The position numbers and the translations under genes are program-made. A stretch of 64,000 bases of DNA from Sipunculus nudus (lineage: Eukaryota; Annelida; Sipuncula; Golfingiida; Sipunculidae): contig CM049311.1 of the NCBI GenBank assembly GCA_026874595.1, forward strand, positions 35,939,176-36,003,175, read 5' to 3'. The notes under the pieces are model-generated. The model was given only the letters and a program-made list of their open reading frames with translations. It was not told where the DNA came from and made no database searches. Positions within the stretch are counted from its first letter, which is position 1, and each line of letters opens with the position of its first letter. Shown piece after piece: positions 55,060 through 64,000 of this stretch.

Positions 55060-55245
55060 ATGATGATTATGATACTACTGCTACTACTACTACTACTACT
55101 ACTGCTGCTGCTACTGCCATTGCTACTAGTGATGATACTACTACTACTGCTACTGCCACTGCTACTGCTACTAGTAATGATACTACTACTATTACTTGTC
55201 ATAATGATAACAATAATATATGTACTATTATTATTATTATTATAA
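55060..55245. repeat. (CTA/CTG)n trinucleotide tract
   Basis: Long imperfect run of ACT/GCT units with GATGATACT and TGCCA interruptions, ending in ATTATT repeats. Gives spurious poly-Leu and poly-Ser frames on the two strands. Confidence 0.9.
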
Positions 55246-55300
55246 TTTTTATTTTCACTTTTATTTTCCCGAATATCAAGTGGAGTAATAATGATGATTG

Positions 55301-55679
55301 TTAATGCCTCCGCCAGGATTGTATGCGTTTCTGGTTTTTTTTTTTCACAACATAACTCATTCAATCATGAACTGAATCCAGTGAAATTTTCAAGGCGTTT
55401 CGGTAATAAGCCAAAGAAAAATCGATAAGAATTACTGGCCTATGATCCATGAAGGACTTCCAGGTATATATTCACAAATGTGCTGTCACATATGCACGGT
55501 TTTACATGGTAATAGGGGCCGAATAAGTGAATGAAAACACTTGTTTGGGAAATAATGCACCAGTGAAGCTGGGATATGTTGAAGTAAGTTAATCAAAAGA
55601 CGGAGTTGCGGACTACTCCACACTAAGGACCGCCAACATGGCGGAGTTCTGCATTCCTGAGAATGCATATTTCTAGTTG
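55301..55679 (+). repeat. Dispersed repeat A, longest copy
   Basis: TTAATGCCTCCGCCAGGATT, GGGGCCGAATAAGTGAATGA and GAGAATGCATATTTCTAG in order. The start TGCCTCCGCC is the rough inverse of the GGCGGAGG word at the 3' end of sister copies, so the ends may be short inverted repeats. Confidence 0.65.
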
Positions 55680-55711
55680 TTAGTATTATTTCAATCCTCC
55701 TGAGGTCATGT

Positions 55712-56563
55712 TGTTACAGGTACCCTTTTATTGTGTGCAGCGGTCTTACAGAATATTTGTTTTATTGTGCACAAGGATGTTCCATGTGTTGTTGGCATTT
55801 TGTTTGTGTGCCACGCGTAGCTTGTGTTGAGGCGGCCTAACCTGGCCGAGCCGGGTCGGCTGACGTGTGAACCCTGATATGTAGAGACACGGCATTCGTT
55901 TTTCTAGATGGTTCCTGTAACGCGTATATACTGTGTATTATGTTAGATTCTTTAAACTCTTCGAGAAGTGGAAGGTTCTCGGCTTGAGATGGAAGTTATA
56001 ATAGGGGGCTGTGTTTTAGAGCCGAGAGAGAGAGAGGTGGGAGAATATTCCAGCGGACACAGAAGCGTGTATGTCAGTTTGTGGGACCTATTTCGATAAG
56101 TGCGGCAATTATAGATTTTCCTAAGATTTTCTTCTGGATGTTGTGACAAATTTTATTTGGTCTTCAGTTTACTTTCGGGATTGTTACAAGAGCTTTACAT
56201 TGGACTGTTATTCTCCAAGAGAATTTGTGGGAACTTTTCATCCGGCTTATACATTTTAAAGGACTTATCGCTGTGTCAGTGGTGGTACAAGGTACTGTGC
56301 CATTTGTTTATTTTACTGTTTGATTGTATTGATTTGTTGTTATACTGCTGTTATACTGTGTAATTGTATTGATTTAGTGTTTTGTAATGTGAGGGTTGTT
56401 TTAAGAATAAATTATAGTTTTTTGTTAACAAAAAAACACTGACGTCTTTATTCATTCCCCTAGACATTTCGCGCTGCCTAGTGTTTCAGAATCTGATATT
56501 TTTCCATTACAAAATTTATGTTCATCACGCATACGTGATCTGTTGATATTAGGTTCCGTAACA
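55712..56563 (+). mobile_element. Solo LTR, ~850 bp, copy 2
   Basis: Starts TGTTACAGG and ends CCGTAACA, with AAGAATAAATTATAG as a likely polyadenylation signal about 150 bp from the end. It is the opposite-strand sister of 20604-21450, sharing long blocks such as GGATTGTTACAAGAGCTTTA and CACGCATACGTGATC. No internal region, so a solo LTR fossil. I see no clear target duplication. Confidence 0.72.
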
Positions 56564-56854
56564 CAAGACATAACACAAGAATGCTTTCTGTTTTAATTAT
56601 TGTACACTCGTGTTTGCTGTTTACAGGATAAAAAAACATTCGTAATAAGTGAATGCAAACACGGGTTGCGGAGCATCCAACAATATAGGAAACTCCCCCA
56701 TAGCGGAGGCTTGCATTCCATTCAGTGCAGATTTCTAGTTTCGATATGTGACTTGCGAGAGAGCGGATCTGTATGTATTCCGTTATACCTAGGAATATAA
56801 TAACGGTGAGTTTCTGTCCTTATTTGGGGAGAGAGAGAGAGAGAGAGAGAGAGA
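56564..56854 (+). repeat. Repeat A 3' end and (GA)n
   Basis: 56641-56740 is only the last part of repeat A (AAGTGAATGCAAACACGGGT, GCGGAGGCTTGCATTCC, GCAGATTTCTAG). (GA)n lies at 56827-56854. Confidence 0.65.
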
Positions 56855-57970
56855 GCTGATACTCCTCGGGACTTTCTCTCATATTTTCTTAGCAAACACT
56901 CTGACTCTGCGATTTTTTTCTATATGGCGACGTGGTTTCCAGACTTTGTCAAGACATTTTATATTAAGAGTCACTGCTGCCACCGTACAAAGGCCAATGA
57001 GTTGACAAGCCGGGTAGCTTATCCACGCGACGGCTATGTGTTATATCAAAAGGCAGCCTGAATGCCGGGTCTGGGACTGTTACGTAGTCCATTAAATAAT
57101 CCAAATGTGCATACAACCAGAAGGACTGTGCACAAAAATACCATCACATAGATAAAGATACCAGCTGAGCCGGGCAACACTGACACGCGAGCTAGCCTGT
57201 AGACTTCATCATAACCAAAGACAGAATCACACCGGAACAGATAGTGCCACGGGCAATAGTGCTGCCAATGGGCGAACTAAAATATACCCATTACATTCCT
57301 TCCTTCCTCTAAGAGGTTTACATAACAGGGCTGGCGGAGGGTTTCTGTGCAAGTCCGACGGTGAAGCGGTTCACTACCGGTTCTGGTGGTGCGTAATGGA
57401 AGACTGTAAACAGGGGGAAGTGAGTGTTCTTTGGTCGCACTTTGTGACCGCAATATGAGTTTAAGACTTAGGATATATCGATATTGAATATGAAGAATAT
57501 TATATAAACATGCAAGATATAAAGAATACAATTATAAGGCAACGCGCAACATGTACCTTTAATTCCCGTATCAAATTGAAATTCAGAAAATGGGTTGCTT
57601 TCAAATCAATACGTACACACGCACATATATATATATATTGTATTACTTAAAAAACAACGTAATCTTCCAGGAAGGTCAACGATAGGATGTAGTTTTTTTG
57701 TAATGTATAAATATATTAGACAATAGGAACCTGGTTTCCAGAGAAAATCTATTCGTTAAACAAATGCTACATAAAAAGGTCCCGTTGCGTCTTCAAAAAA
57801 TAACCATTGTAAGACTTAAACTACACATGTACAATATCTTCTCGGTCTTCCATTAGATTATGCCTGCCAAGAAGATTATCATTTTTACACCGTTGCGGAT
57901 AGAACTGTTGAGAGACGTAAGCAGGCTTACAAAACTCACTTGACCGATTTTCACAATATTTGTTTATTCA
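56855..57970. other. No gene seen
   Basis: Spacer with a short TA run at 57627-57640. The minus frame 57277-57531 has no support. Confidence 0.3.
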
Positions 57971-58439
57971 AACATGTCTTGGCGGAGGTATGCGCTCTGT
58001 TGATGCTTTCTAGTTCAAATTATATTTATTTTTCATGGATTGTTCACATTTTGGTGATCAATCATACGAGGTACTCTCCATGGCCTCGTTATGAGTTTAT
58101 TAGTCTGAAGGTATAGAGGAAACTGGCAGATCCGGAAAAAAACACCGATCAAAAATGGATAAAAGACTGTATCCGGTAGGAGTGGTATGCCTTTGCGGAG
58201 AAATACATGCCTTCCTGTTTAAAATTCATTTTCTTTAGAGCGTGTAATTTAGCAAAATTTCATATATTGATATCAATTACAAAACTAGTGGTATATTCAT
58301 AATGTTGTAATGTGAGCTGTGACATCGGGACTCAAAATGGCAACCCTCATTAGAGATTTCGAGGCATTTGGAGGAAAAGGAAATATGGGCGAGGATACGA
58401 CACAAACTTACTCCGAGGACAGTGTCCAGACAAGAATTT
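57971..58439. repeat. Repeat A end and decayed SINE tail
   Basis: GGCGGAGGTATGCGCTCTG with TTTCTAGTT (57981-58015) is the end of a repeat A copy. 58018-58190 resembles the SINE tail (ACTCTCCATGGCC, TCTGAAGGTATAGAGGAAAC). Remainder unassigned. Confidence 0.4.
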
Positions 58440-58776
58440 GTCTGATGAAAGAATGAGGTTGAAAGGGGGCGTGTAAAGGCATAGTTTAGACCAGAATAAC
58501 GACCAAATCCTCAAAAAACAAGAGAATACCAGCTCCATGCAATATATATATATATAGGAGAAAATATTTAGGCCTACTAATCCATTGAATTTTTTACGTG
58601 TTGCGTTTCATATTTACACCTGATCTGACTTACATAGGATGAAAATGGATCCCAGGAACTCCTTGACATTACCTCTGTCTGATGAGAAAATTGTTATGAA
58701 AGGGGGTGTGTATCCGCATATTTTAGACAAGAATAACGACCAAATTCTCAAATAACCAGAGAAAACAAGCTCCATG

Positions 58777-58836
<60 letters not shown>

Positions 58837-58942
58837 ATAAGGGGAAAGATATTAAGCCTACTTTTTCCGTGTGGCGGTCAAATTCACACCTGATCTGACT
58901 TACATAGGATGAAAATGGAGCCCAGGAACTCCTTGACATTCC
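58440..58942. repeat. Tandem duplication, ~240-bp unit plus (TA)n
   Basis: Unit 1 (58440-58677) and unit 2 (58678-58942) share AAGGGGG(C/T)GTGTA, AGAATAACGACCAAAT, CTCCATGCAATATATA, ACCTGATCTGACTTACATAG and CCAGGAACTCCTTGACATT. Unit 1 has about 7 TA units, unit 2 about 23 (58779-58824) plus (GT)n. Confidence 0.9.
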
Positions 58943-60175
58943 ATTATGGTTTCGCATTTCTCTAACATGGTCAAAAGTCAACGAGCTTAACATACATGTC
59001 GTAAATTTTACTCTACCTTCGGGCAAACACTTAACAACACCTTATCGGAAATCGTCATGCCGCAAAGTGGTTAGTTGTCGCTATAGGAGAAGGCGCATGG
59101 TACGGTATGGTCCGCTCTACTTCCTAAACATTAAGTGATTTAAGTGTGTTTAAATAGGTGAGACAATTACTTCATTTGCATATTTATTGGCGCGAGATTG
59201 TCGGTGCGCCCCGAAGGAGACATCACTGAATGATACGAATTTGGGCAGACGGGTGGCCCCTGCTGGCTCCATGTAAACTTTCTCAATGAAAACGGGAGTA
59301 AATGTTGCGTTGATATCCCATTGAGGTAGGTGAATGGATATAAATGCATGTCAAGATTTATCAATAGTCATGGTTCACTCATAATCACAAATTATAAGAA
59401 ATACAATGGCGACTTGTTGTTTAAAGAGGCCGTTCGCTCCATTTTAATAGACTTGTTGTCCGCTTCGGCTTTTCTGTCCATTTTCATTTATCTGCGCGTG
59501 GTACCATAGTTCAATGAAATATATGTAAGACAACAGTGATCTCAAAATATGCAAAATGTCAATATGAACTTAAATCGAGTTGTAATAATAAAATTTAAAG
59601 TAAATTTATATAATATTATGTATTTTACAGTGGTATACTCTACAATAAGTTATTATTCATAATATCAGAAACAATGAATAAAAATTAAAATGTATTCCAG
59701 CAGTTTTATTATAATTATATTTCCTTGTATAAAATGCATTAGCTATGATATAATATGAATTATTGATTGGATAGAATTGTTCTCTCCTAAGCTGAAACAA
59801 TGGTTCATCCCGACAAAAACACCATGCAGCCAACTTGTTTTTATTAACTTTTTTTCAATATATTTCAACAGTATAGCTCATACAGCGAGTGCTTTTTTTC
59901 ATTATTAAAAAAAAATGAAGTAACATGACATAACAGCACGAGTACAATATCAGGGTAGGTATCATATTTGAAAGTCCAGTTGTATTTCCAGAAGAACATT
60001 TAAGCTTAATCGTACACTAAATATGGAAACAATCAAATGAATCTAATGACCACATGGGTCTTCGCTGATAGTCACAATATAAAGGGGAAAAAGAGTCTGT
60101 GTATAACACGACACTAAGATGAATATCAGGTAAAACCGTAGAAGAGGTATAAAATGTTTTATAACATAAAAGAAT
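58943..60175. other. No gene seen
   Basis: AT-rich. A short frame over 59167-59364 is unsupported. Confidence 0.3.
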
Positions 60176-60382
60176 TTACTTTTGCCGGAGTGTGCGTTTT
60201 AACATTCTCTCCAAATACGGAATAGACTTTGCTCCCCGGAGAGAAGTAGCAAGACTGTTCCAGTGAAAAGTACTGGAGTATGACAGTGAAGATTTGTACT
60301 GTTCTGTGTTGGGATTCCGAAGTACAAAATTCGAAATGCATGTAGATGCCCCTTTGATAATTAAGCCACAACTGTTATAATG
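60176..60382 (-). pseudogene. LINE reverse transcriptase, C-terminal fragment (tentative)
   Basis: Minus strand, ending TAA at 60178-60176: HYNSCGLIIKGASTCISNFV, LRNPNTEQYKSSLSYSST, then FHWNSLATSLRGAKSIPYLE and RMLKRTLRQK. The motif W-N-S-L-(P/A)-x-x-(L/V)-R-x-(A/S)-x-S-(I/L)-x-x-(F/L) with following basic residues is the C-terminal pattern of CR1/L2/RTE-type non-LTR reverse transcriptases. Only the last ~65 codons remain and no 3' tail is evident. Different from the fragment at 15111-15361. Confidence 0.5.
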
Positions 60383-60459
60383 ATATTTAAAACTGGTATT
60401 GGCCTTACGTCGATACTATTAGATATACGTGAAACAGACTGCATATCATGTTCATTTGC

Positions 60460-60461
<2 letters not shown>

Positions 60462-60505
<44 letters not shown>
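60462..60505. repeat. (TA)n microsatellite
   Basis: About 22 TA units. Confidence 0.95.
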
Positions 60506-60509
<4 letters not shown>

Positions 60510-62626
60510 CGTGTGTGTATTTGTATATTATCATAACATAAAACCACGAGGTAGTGTTATCAGTATACGTTATATTAATAATATATATCAATAGAACAAA
60601 TATATATGTATTTTTAGTAAGCTTATACATAGTTGTTCTTAAACGTGTTGCCCCACATATTTGAGATATGACTAATCAGTCGACAGGCGGTAATTGACCT
60701 ACAATTCTGTCAAAATCTGTATAATCTCTGAATGTTATTGTAAGACAAGGCCATCTTTATGAACCGTATGTAAATGTTTTTGAATATACGCCTCTGTGAC
60801 GGATGTAGGAGTTTGTGTATTTACAAGCTGTTAGTAAACACGGTACATGTGTTAATGTTGACAAACAGAAATGAACATGTTACCTAAGGTTTTTGGTTGT
60901 GTATGTGCGGAAGTTGAAAGGCCACTTGTTTCAATACTATTATTTTGCAACGACCCCCATCTGTTATTAAAAAAATTAAACAAATAATAATGAAAAAGTA
61001 TAAAATAAACAGTTTGTGTGTCGGGGGAGGGGGAGGGGATTTTCTGGCCTCTTTACATAAAAAGTTCAAAGGGTTATCATTACATGATAGACGTTAAGCA
61101 TCGAAATCGGCCCCTTTAAAACAGAGAGGTTGCATGTAAACTAGAAAACCCCTTTAACCCCAGTGTGGGAGTGTAGCTGCATGATTCATGAATATATTTC
61201 TGTAAATTAGCACATGTGGTTAAATTAAACGGAATCGTGCACGAATGCCCACAACAATAATGATCACACCAGTTTATGTGTGGAGTCAGGTGGAATTTAT
61301 TATCAAAATTATGGTACATGTCGTGCATTTTTTATTTTAATTCAGTGATTTCATGAATAAAAAAGATACAGTCGCACTTTTCCTAATGGGCAATGGACAC
61401 CTCCTTAAGCGTACACATCTATCTTATAAACAATTTGAGAAGACCATTTTTTTCTACTGCGGCACTTTATCTATCAACCTCTACCTCCAATATGTTGACA
61501 TTTCTATATACGCTTAACATTTACTATGTTTAACTTCAGAATTTATGCGGATATGAGGTTATTTTCTAAAAATCTAAAATACAATCGATGCATTATAATA
61601 TTTCATTTATATCATTGACATAGCATAAATATTATCACTGATTACCTAATATAAAAATGATAAATTATTAATGATTATATCAAAAATACAATATGTAACA
61701 ATATTTCCAAAATTATACCAAGGCCAATTATATGGATAAGCCTTGATATGAGTGGTTGATAATGTTCTAATATTTACTCGTGCGCAAAAAAGTGTCTTCT
61801 TTTAATATGCGACTAGAACAAAAGCCTTGACAAATCGAGAATTAAACTGCATATTTTATCATTTACAGCTGTACAGGTATAGGGATCAACTGCACCTTAA
61901 AATATATCTTTGCGAGAGGTGAACGTTTTGCGAACTGTTTGTCCAATCAATAGCAAAAGTCAAAACGTAAATGATGACGTGTACCGTGTCTTGCACTTGT
62001 TCGTTTCACTTTATTTGACATTGTTTGTCAGTATGTAAGACAGGCAGGTAAGACAGAAGGAGAGTAACCAATTCATTAGTATATAACGTTAATCCGGAAA
62101 TGTAGGATATCACCAGATTGATTATACGGGGTGGGCAAGGCAGACGTTTCACATGGATGTCGCACGACGTATCAACGTATCTGTATTTGCGATCTGTTCT
62201 AGATGTGTTTTGTGTCTAAATATAATATATCCCTTACCAAAAATAGAAGCAGATTGACATGCCGAGGTGATTAACAAATCTAGATGTCTATTTATAAACT
62301 GAGGTTCCTACCTTCACCTATACATAAGCGCGTACACATGCACGTATCCGTCCCCTAAACCTAAGACATATCACTTTTTCTCTTTCTTTTTTTTCGGGAC
62401 GGGTGGTAATTTGTTTGTTTGTATTTTCTTATGCTTGATTATAAAACTCTATTTTCCTTCCCTGTTACAGCCTGAAAACACTTTAACGTCCCATTGTATT
62501 TAATTAGAATTTTGCGATAACTCATACGATCGCTATAGCTATATTGTTCTCTCTGGTATGAGTTTGCGAGCAATATTAAATTACGTTTTATAATTTGCCA
62601 AACTCCATTTCATAATTTAATAAATC

Positions 62627-62628
<2 letters not shown>
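60506..62628. other. No supported gene
   Basis: AT-rich tract. At 62470 a strong acceptor (TTTTCCTTCCCTGTTACAG) is followed by only ten open codons (PENTLTSHCI), possibly a tiny terminal exon, not called. Confidence 0.3.

Positions 62629-62672
<44 letters not shown>
62629..62672. repeat. (TA)n microsatellite
   Basis: About 22 TA units, directly followed by a pogo-like end sequence. Confidence 0.95.
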
Positions 62673-62676
<4 letters not shown>

Positions 62677-62830
62677 AACCTCTTTAATGTGGGAACCCTT
62701 GGGACTGGGTCAAACTGTCTATTTGATAGAGTTAACACTAAATGGATATCATGAATATCACATAAATCTTAAGTATTTTATATAGAGGAGCCCACTCTTT
62801 TGAGGAGCCAACAAGGAGAGGATCCACTAT
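62673..62830 (+). repeat. pogo/Tc-like MITE end (tentative)
   Basis: AGTGAAACCTCTTTAATGTG followed by GGAACCCTTGGGACTGGG and GTCTATTTGATAGAGTTAAC resembles the outer end of pogo/Tigger-type elements (AGTGAAACC(T/C)CTxTAAT). It starts at a TA tract, and this group targets TA. The other end was not found. Confidence 0.4.
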
Positions 62831-62969
62831 TTATATACGGGTATAACTAGTATAAGGACTTAAGCATTAACGTTAGCTGCAACAACAAAAATTAGGCAAA
62901 TTGACGTTACACAACACATGAATGAACAGCAATTTCAGCAAGGGAGGGGTGGGAGTTATTAATTGTTTC

Positions 62970-63130
62970 GGGCTGGCTTTTTACTGTAAGGCTGTGGGTT
63001 CATTCTCAAATTTTGACCGCCTCATGCGCTAAGATTTCTGGCCAAAGCCTTTATCACAGCTCGCTCCATCCAGGAGTGAATAGGTACTGGTCACGGGCAG
63101 TAGGGGAATGAAAGAGGAATAAACTTCTAG
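62970..63130 (+). mobile_element. SINE-like element (tentative)
   Basis: GGCTGTGGGTTCATTCTC resembles a decayed tRNA T-arm/B-box. The following CATCCAGGAGTGAATAGGTA and CTGGTCACGGGCAG with a GAATAAACTT end resemble a second mollusc SINE body. A-box unclear. Confidence 0.35.
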
Positions 63131-63149
63131 GGTTTATTATTTTACCACC

Positions 63150-63195
63150 CCCCCTCTTATTCTCTCTCTCTCTCTGTCTGTCTCTCTCTCTCTCG
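63150..63195. repeat. (TC)n microsatellite
   Basis: TCTCTC runs broken by TGTC and GC. Confidence 0.9.
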
Positions 63196-63635
63196 CTGTT
63201 GCACAGTGTAGTGCCCTTTGGAATAAGAATGTCTTTTCATGAATAAGAAGTTCCAAACAGTAAACTGCAGTGATGGAGTGAGGTATGAGGCTAATTAACT
63301 TGAATTTAAACCAAAAACATACTTTTTTAAATATTTTAGTTTCGCAATTAAATCATAATTTGAGAAATCTGTATAACATTTTACAACATCTCATCCAAAT
63401 GATGGAGGTCAAGGTTTTAAGGCAAGCCCGTAACCATTAATAACGGCCACCCCCACCCAACCTCCTGCTAGTAAAAATACAATCGATTTAATCAACAATG
63501 AAAGAAAACAGTGACGCGCCTGCTCGAGACGACTACTAGCATCGCTGTAAAAAGTGAATAATTGAATATTCATCTACTTTCAAGACGTAGTAATGGAATG
63601 ACCTCTCGTGTCAAGATGTCAGGTTTCGCTTTTTA
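63196..63635. other. No gene seen
   Basis: Spacer before the terminal repeat. Confidence 0.3.
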
Positions 63636-63800
63636 GCTCAGCTGACTATAAGTCGTCTGAGCTATAGCGATCACCCTTTGTCCGGCGTCTTTCCAGCCGT
63701 CCGTCCGTTAACAGGGCACAAATCGTAACCGATAGACCTTGAAACTGTTAACTGTACATCCTGGGAGGTCCTAGGTAAATATCCTTTGAAACCCTAAATT

Positions 63801-63815
63801 AGGTCATGGTGACCT
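63801..63815. promoter_or_regulatory. Perfect palindromic ERE-type site (IR3)
   Basis: AGGTCATGGTGACCT: two AGGTCA half-sites inverted around 3 bp, the consensus for estrogen/estrogen-related steroid receptors. It lies inside the dispersed repeat. Binding is not shown. Confidence 0.6.
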
Positions 63816-63958
63816 ATAATTTGTGACCTACGGGCTGAAAACATGAGTTGGAGCACCCAGACAGTCAGACGGGGCACAAATTGTATCCATTAGGCCTGAA
63901 ATCCGCTAACCTGACATTTAGAGAGGTCAAAGGCAAATGTCCTTGGAAACCTGAAAAT

Positions 63959-63973
63959 AGGTCACTGTGACCT
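63959..63973. promoter_or_regulatory. Perfect palindromic ERE-type site (IR3)
   Basis: AGGTCACTGTGACCT, at the same place in the next repeat unit, 158 bp after the first. A one-mismatch version, AGATCATAGTGACCT, lies at 19518-19532 in the sister repeat. Confidence 0.6.
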
Positions 63974-64000
63974 ATATTCTGCGTCCTATAGGGAAAAGAT

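Larger units (their letters stand above)
63636..64000 (+). repeat. Dispersed repeat with ~150-bp units (same family as 18.5 kb)
   Basis: Head AGCTCAGCTGACTATAAGTC + TGAGCTATAGCGATCACC, then two units with GGGCACAAAT(C/T)GTA, AGGTC-CTAGGTAAAT-type words, TTGAAACC/TTGGAAACC and GACCTATAAT/GACCTATATT. Shares head and unit words with 18530-19825. Runs off the window. Confidence 0.7.

Noticed and set aside
55032-55364. Poly-Ser / poly-Leu frames
   Set aside because: Trinucleotide repeat artefact.
1-64000. CRISPR array, operon or prokaryotic island
   Set aside because: The tandem arrays lack unique spacers and flanking cas-like genes. Composition and splice-type signals are those of animal nuclear DNA.

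Overview
The window is AT-rich animal nuclear DNA with almost no compact coding sequence. It is packed with (TA)n microsatellites, minisatellites, SINE and LINE tails, MITEs and short LTR elements. The mix of repeats (a tRNA-type SINE whose tail carries CCGGTTTCCTCCACC, poly-G dispersed repeats, GAGCTATAGCGATC-type repeats, PIF/Harbinger and LTR elements) suggests a marine lophotrochozoan, most likely a bivalve mollusc. This is inference from repeat style, not from a diagnostic gene. Nothing suggests bacteria, a plasmid or CRISPR.

Layout. 0-3 kb: two minus-strand candidate exons with matching phase, a signal-peptide exon and one resembling the N-terminus of a Cys-loop receptor. 3.5-5 kb: a palindromic repeat and a ~1.1 kb inverted-repeat element. 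5-8 kb: poly-G/(TA)n repeat, ~190-bp tandem repeats and a GACTC-rich repeat. 10-12.5 kb: a 984-bp PIF/Harbinger MITE with TTA target duplication, then a related tract holding a Harbinger transposase N-terminal fragment. 14.9-15.8 kb: a CR1/L2-like LINE tail and a fragment of a small LTR. 17-20 kb: a ~34-bp minisatellite and a ~330-bp tandem repeat. 20.6-21.45 kb: a solo LTR inside a (TA)n tract; its sister lies inverted at 55.7-56.6 kb. 25.6 kb: a 95-bp triplication. 27.7-36.1 kb: candidate exons of a minus-strand gene, possibly reaching 43.6 kb, with weaker plus-strand candidates at 28-31.5 kb. 39.1-39.5 kb: a ~42-bp minisatellite with trimer order. 40.5-41.3 kb: a tandem TRIM-type LTR element (LTR-internal-LTR-internal-LTR) whose ~157-bp LTR contains a tRNA-like Pol III promoter. 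42-48 kb: degenerate tandem repeats, unrecognised open tracts and a SINE. 51-52 kb: the best host-gene candidate, with GC box, TATA box, a first coding exon for a small secreted arginine-rich precursor and a GTAAGT donor. 53-64 kb: mainly repeats, a LINE tail, a tandem duplication differing in (TA)n length, and a dispersed repeat with two perfect palindromic nuclear-receptor (ERE-type) sites.

Because the DNA is AT-rich, open frames of 60-100 codons are expected by chance in large number. Most open frames were therefore left out. The exon calls rest on splice signals, phase agreement and residue composition, and none could be checked by alignment. The two best headline observations are the TRIM element with a tRNA-like sequence in its LTR and the secreted-precursor gene start.
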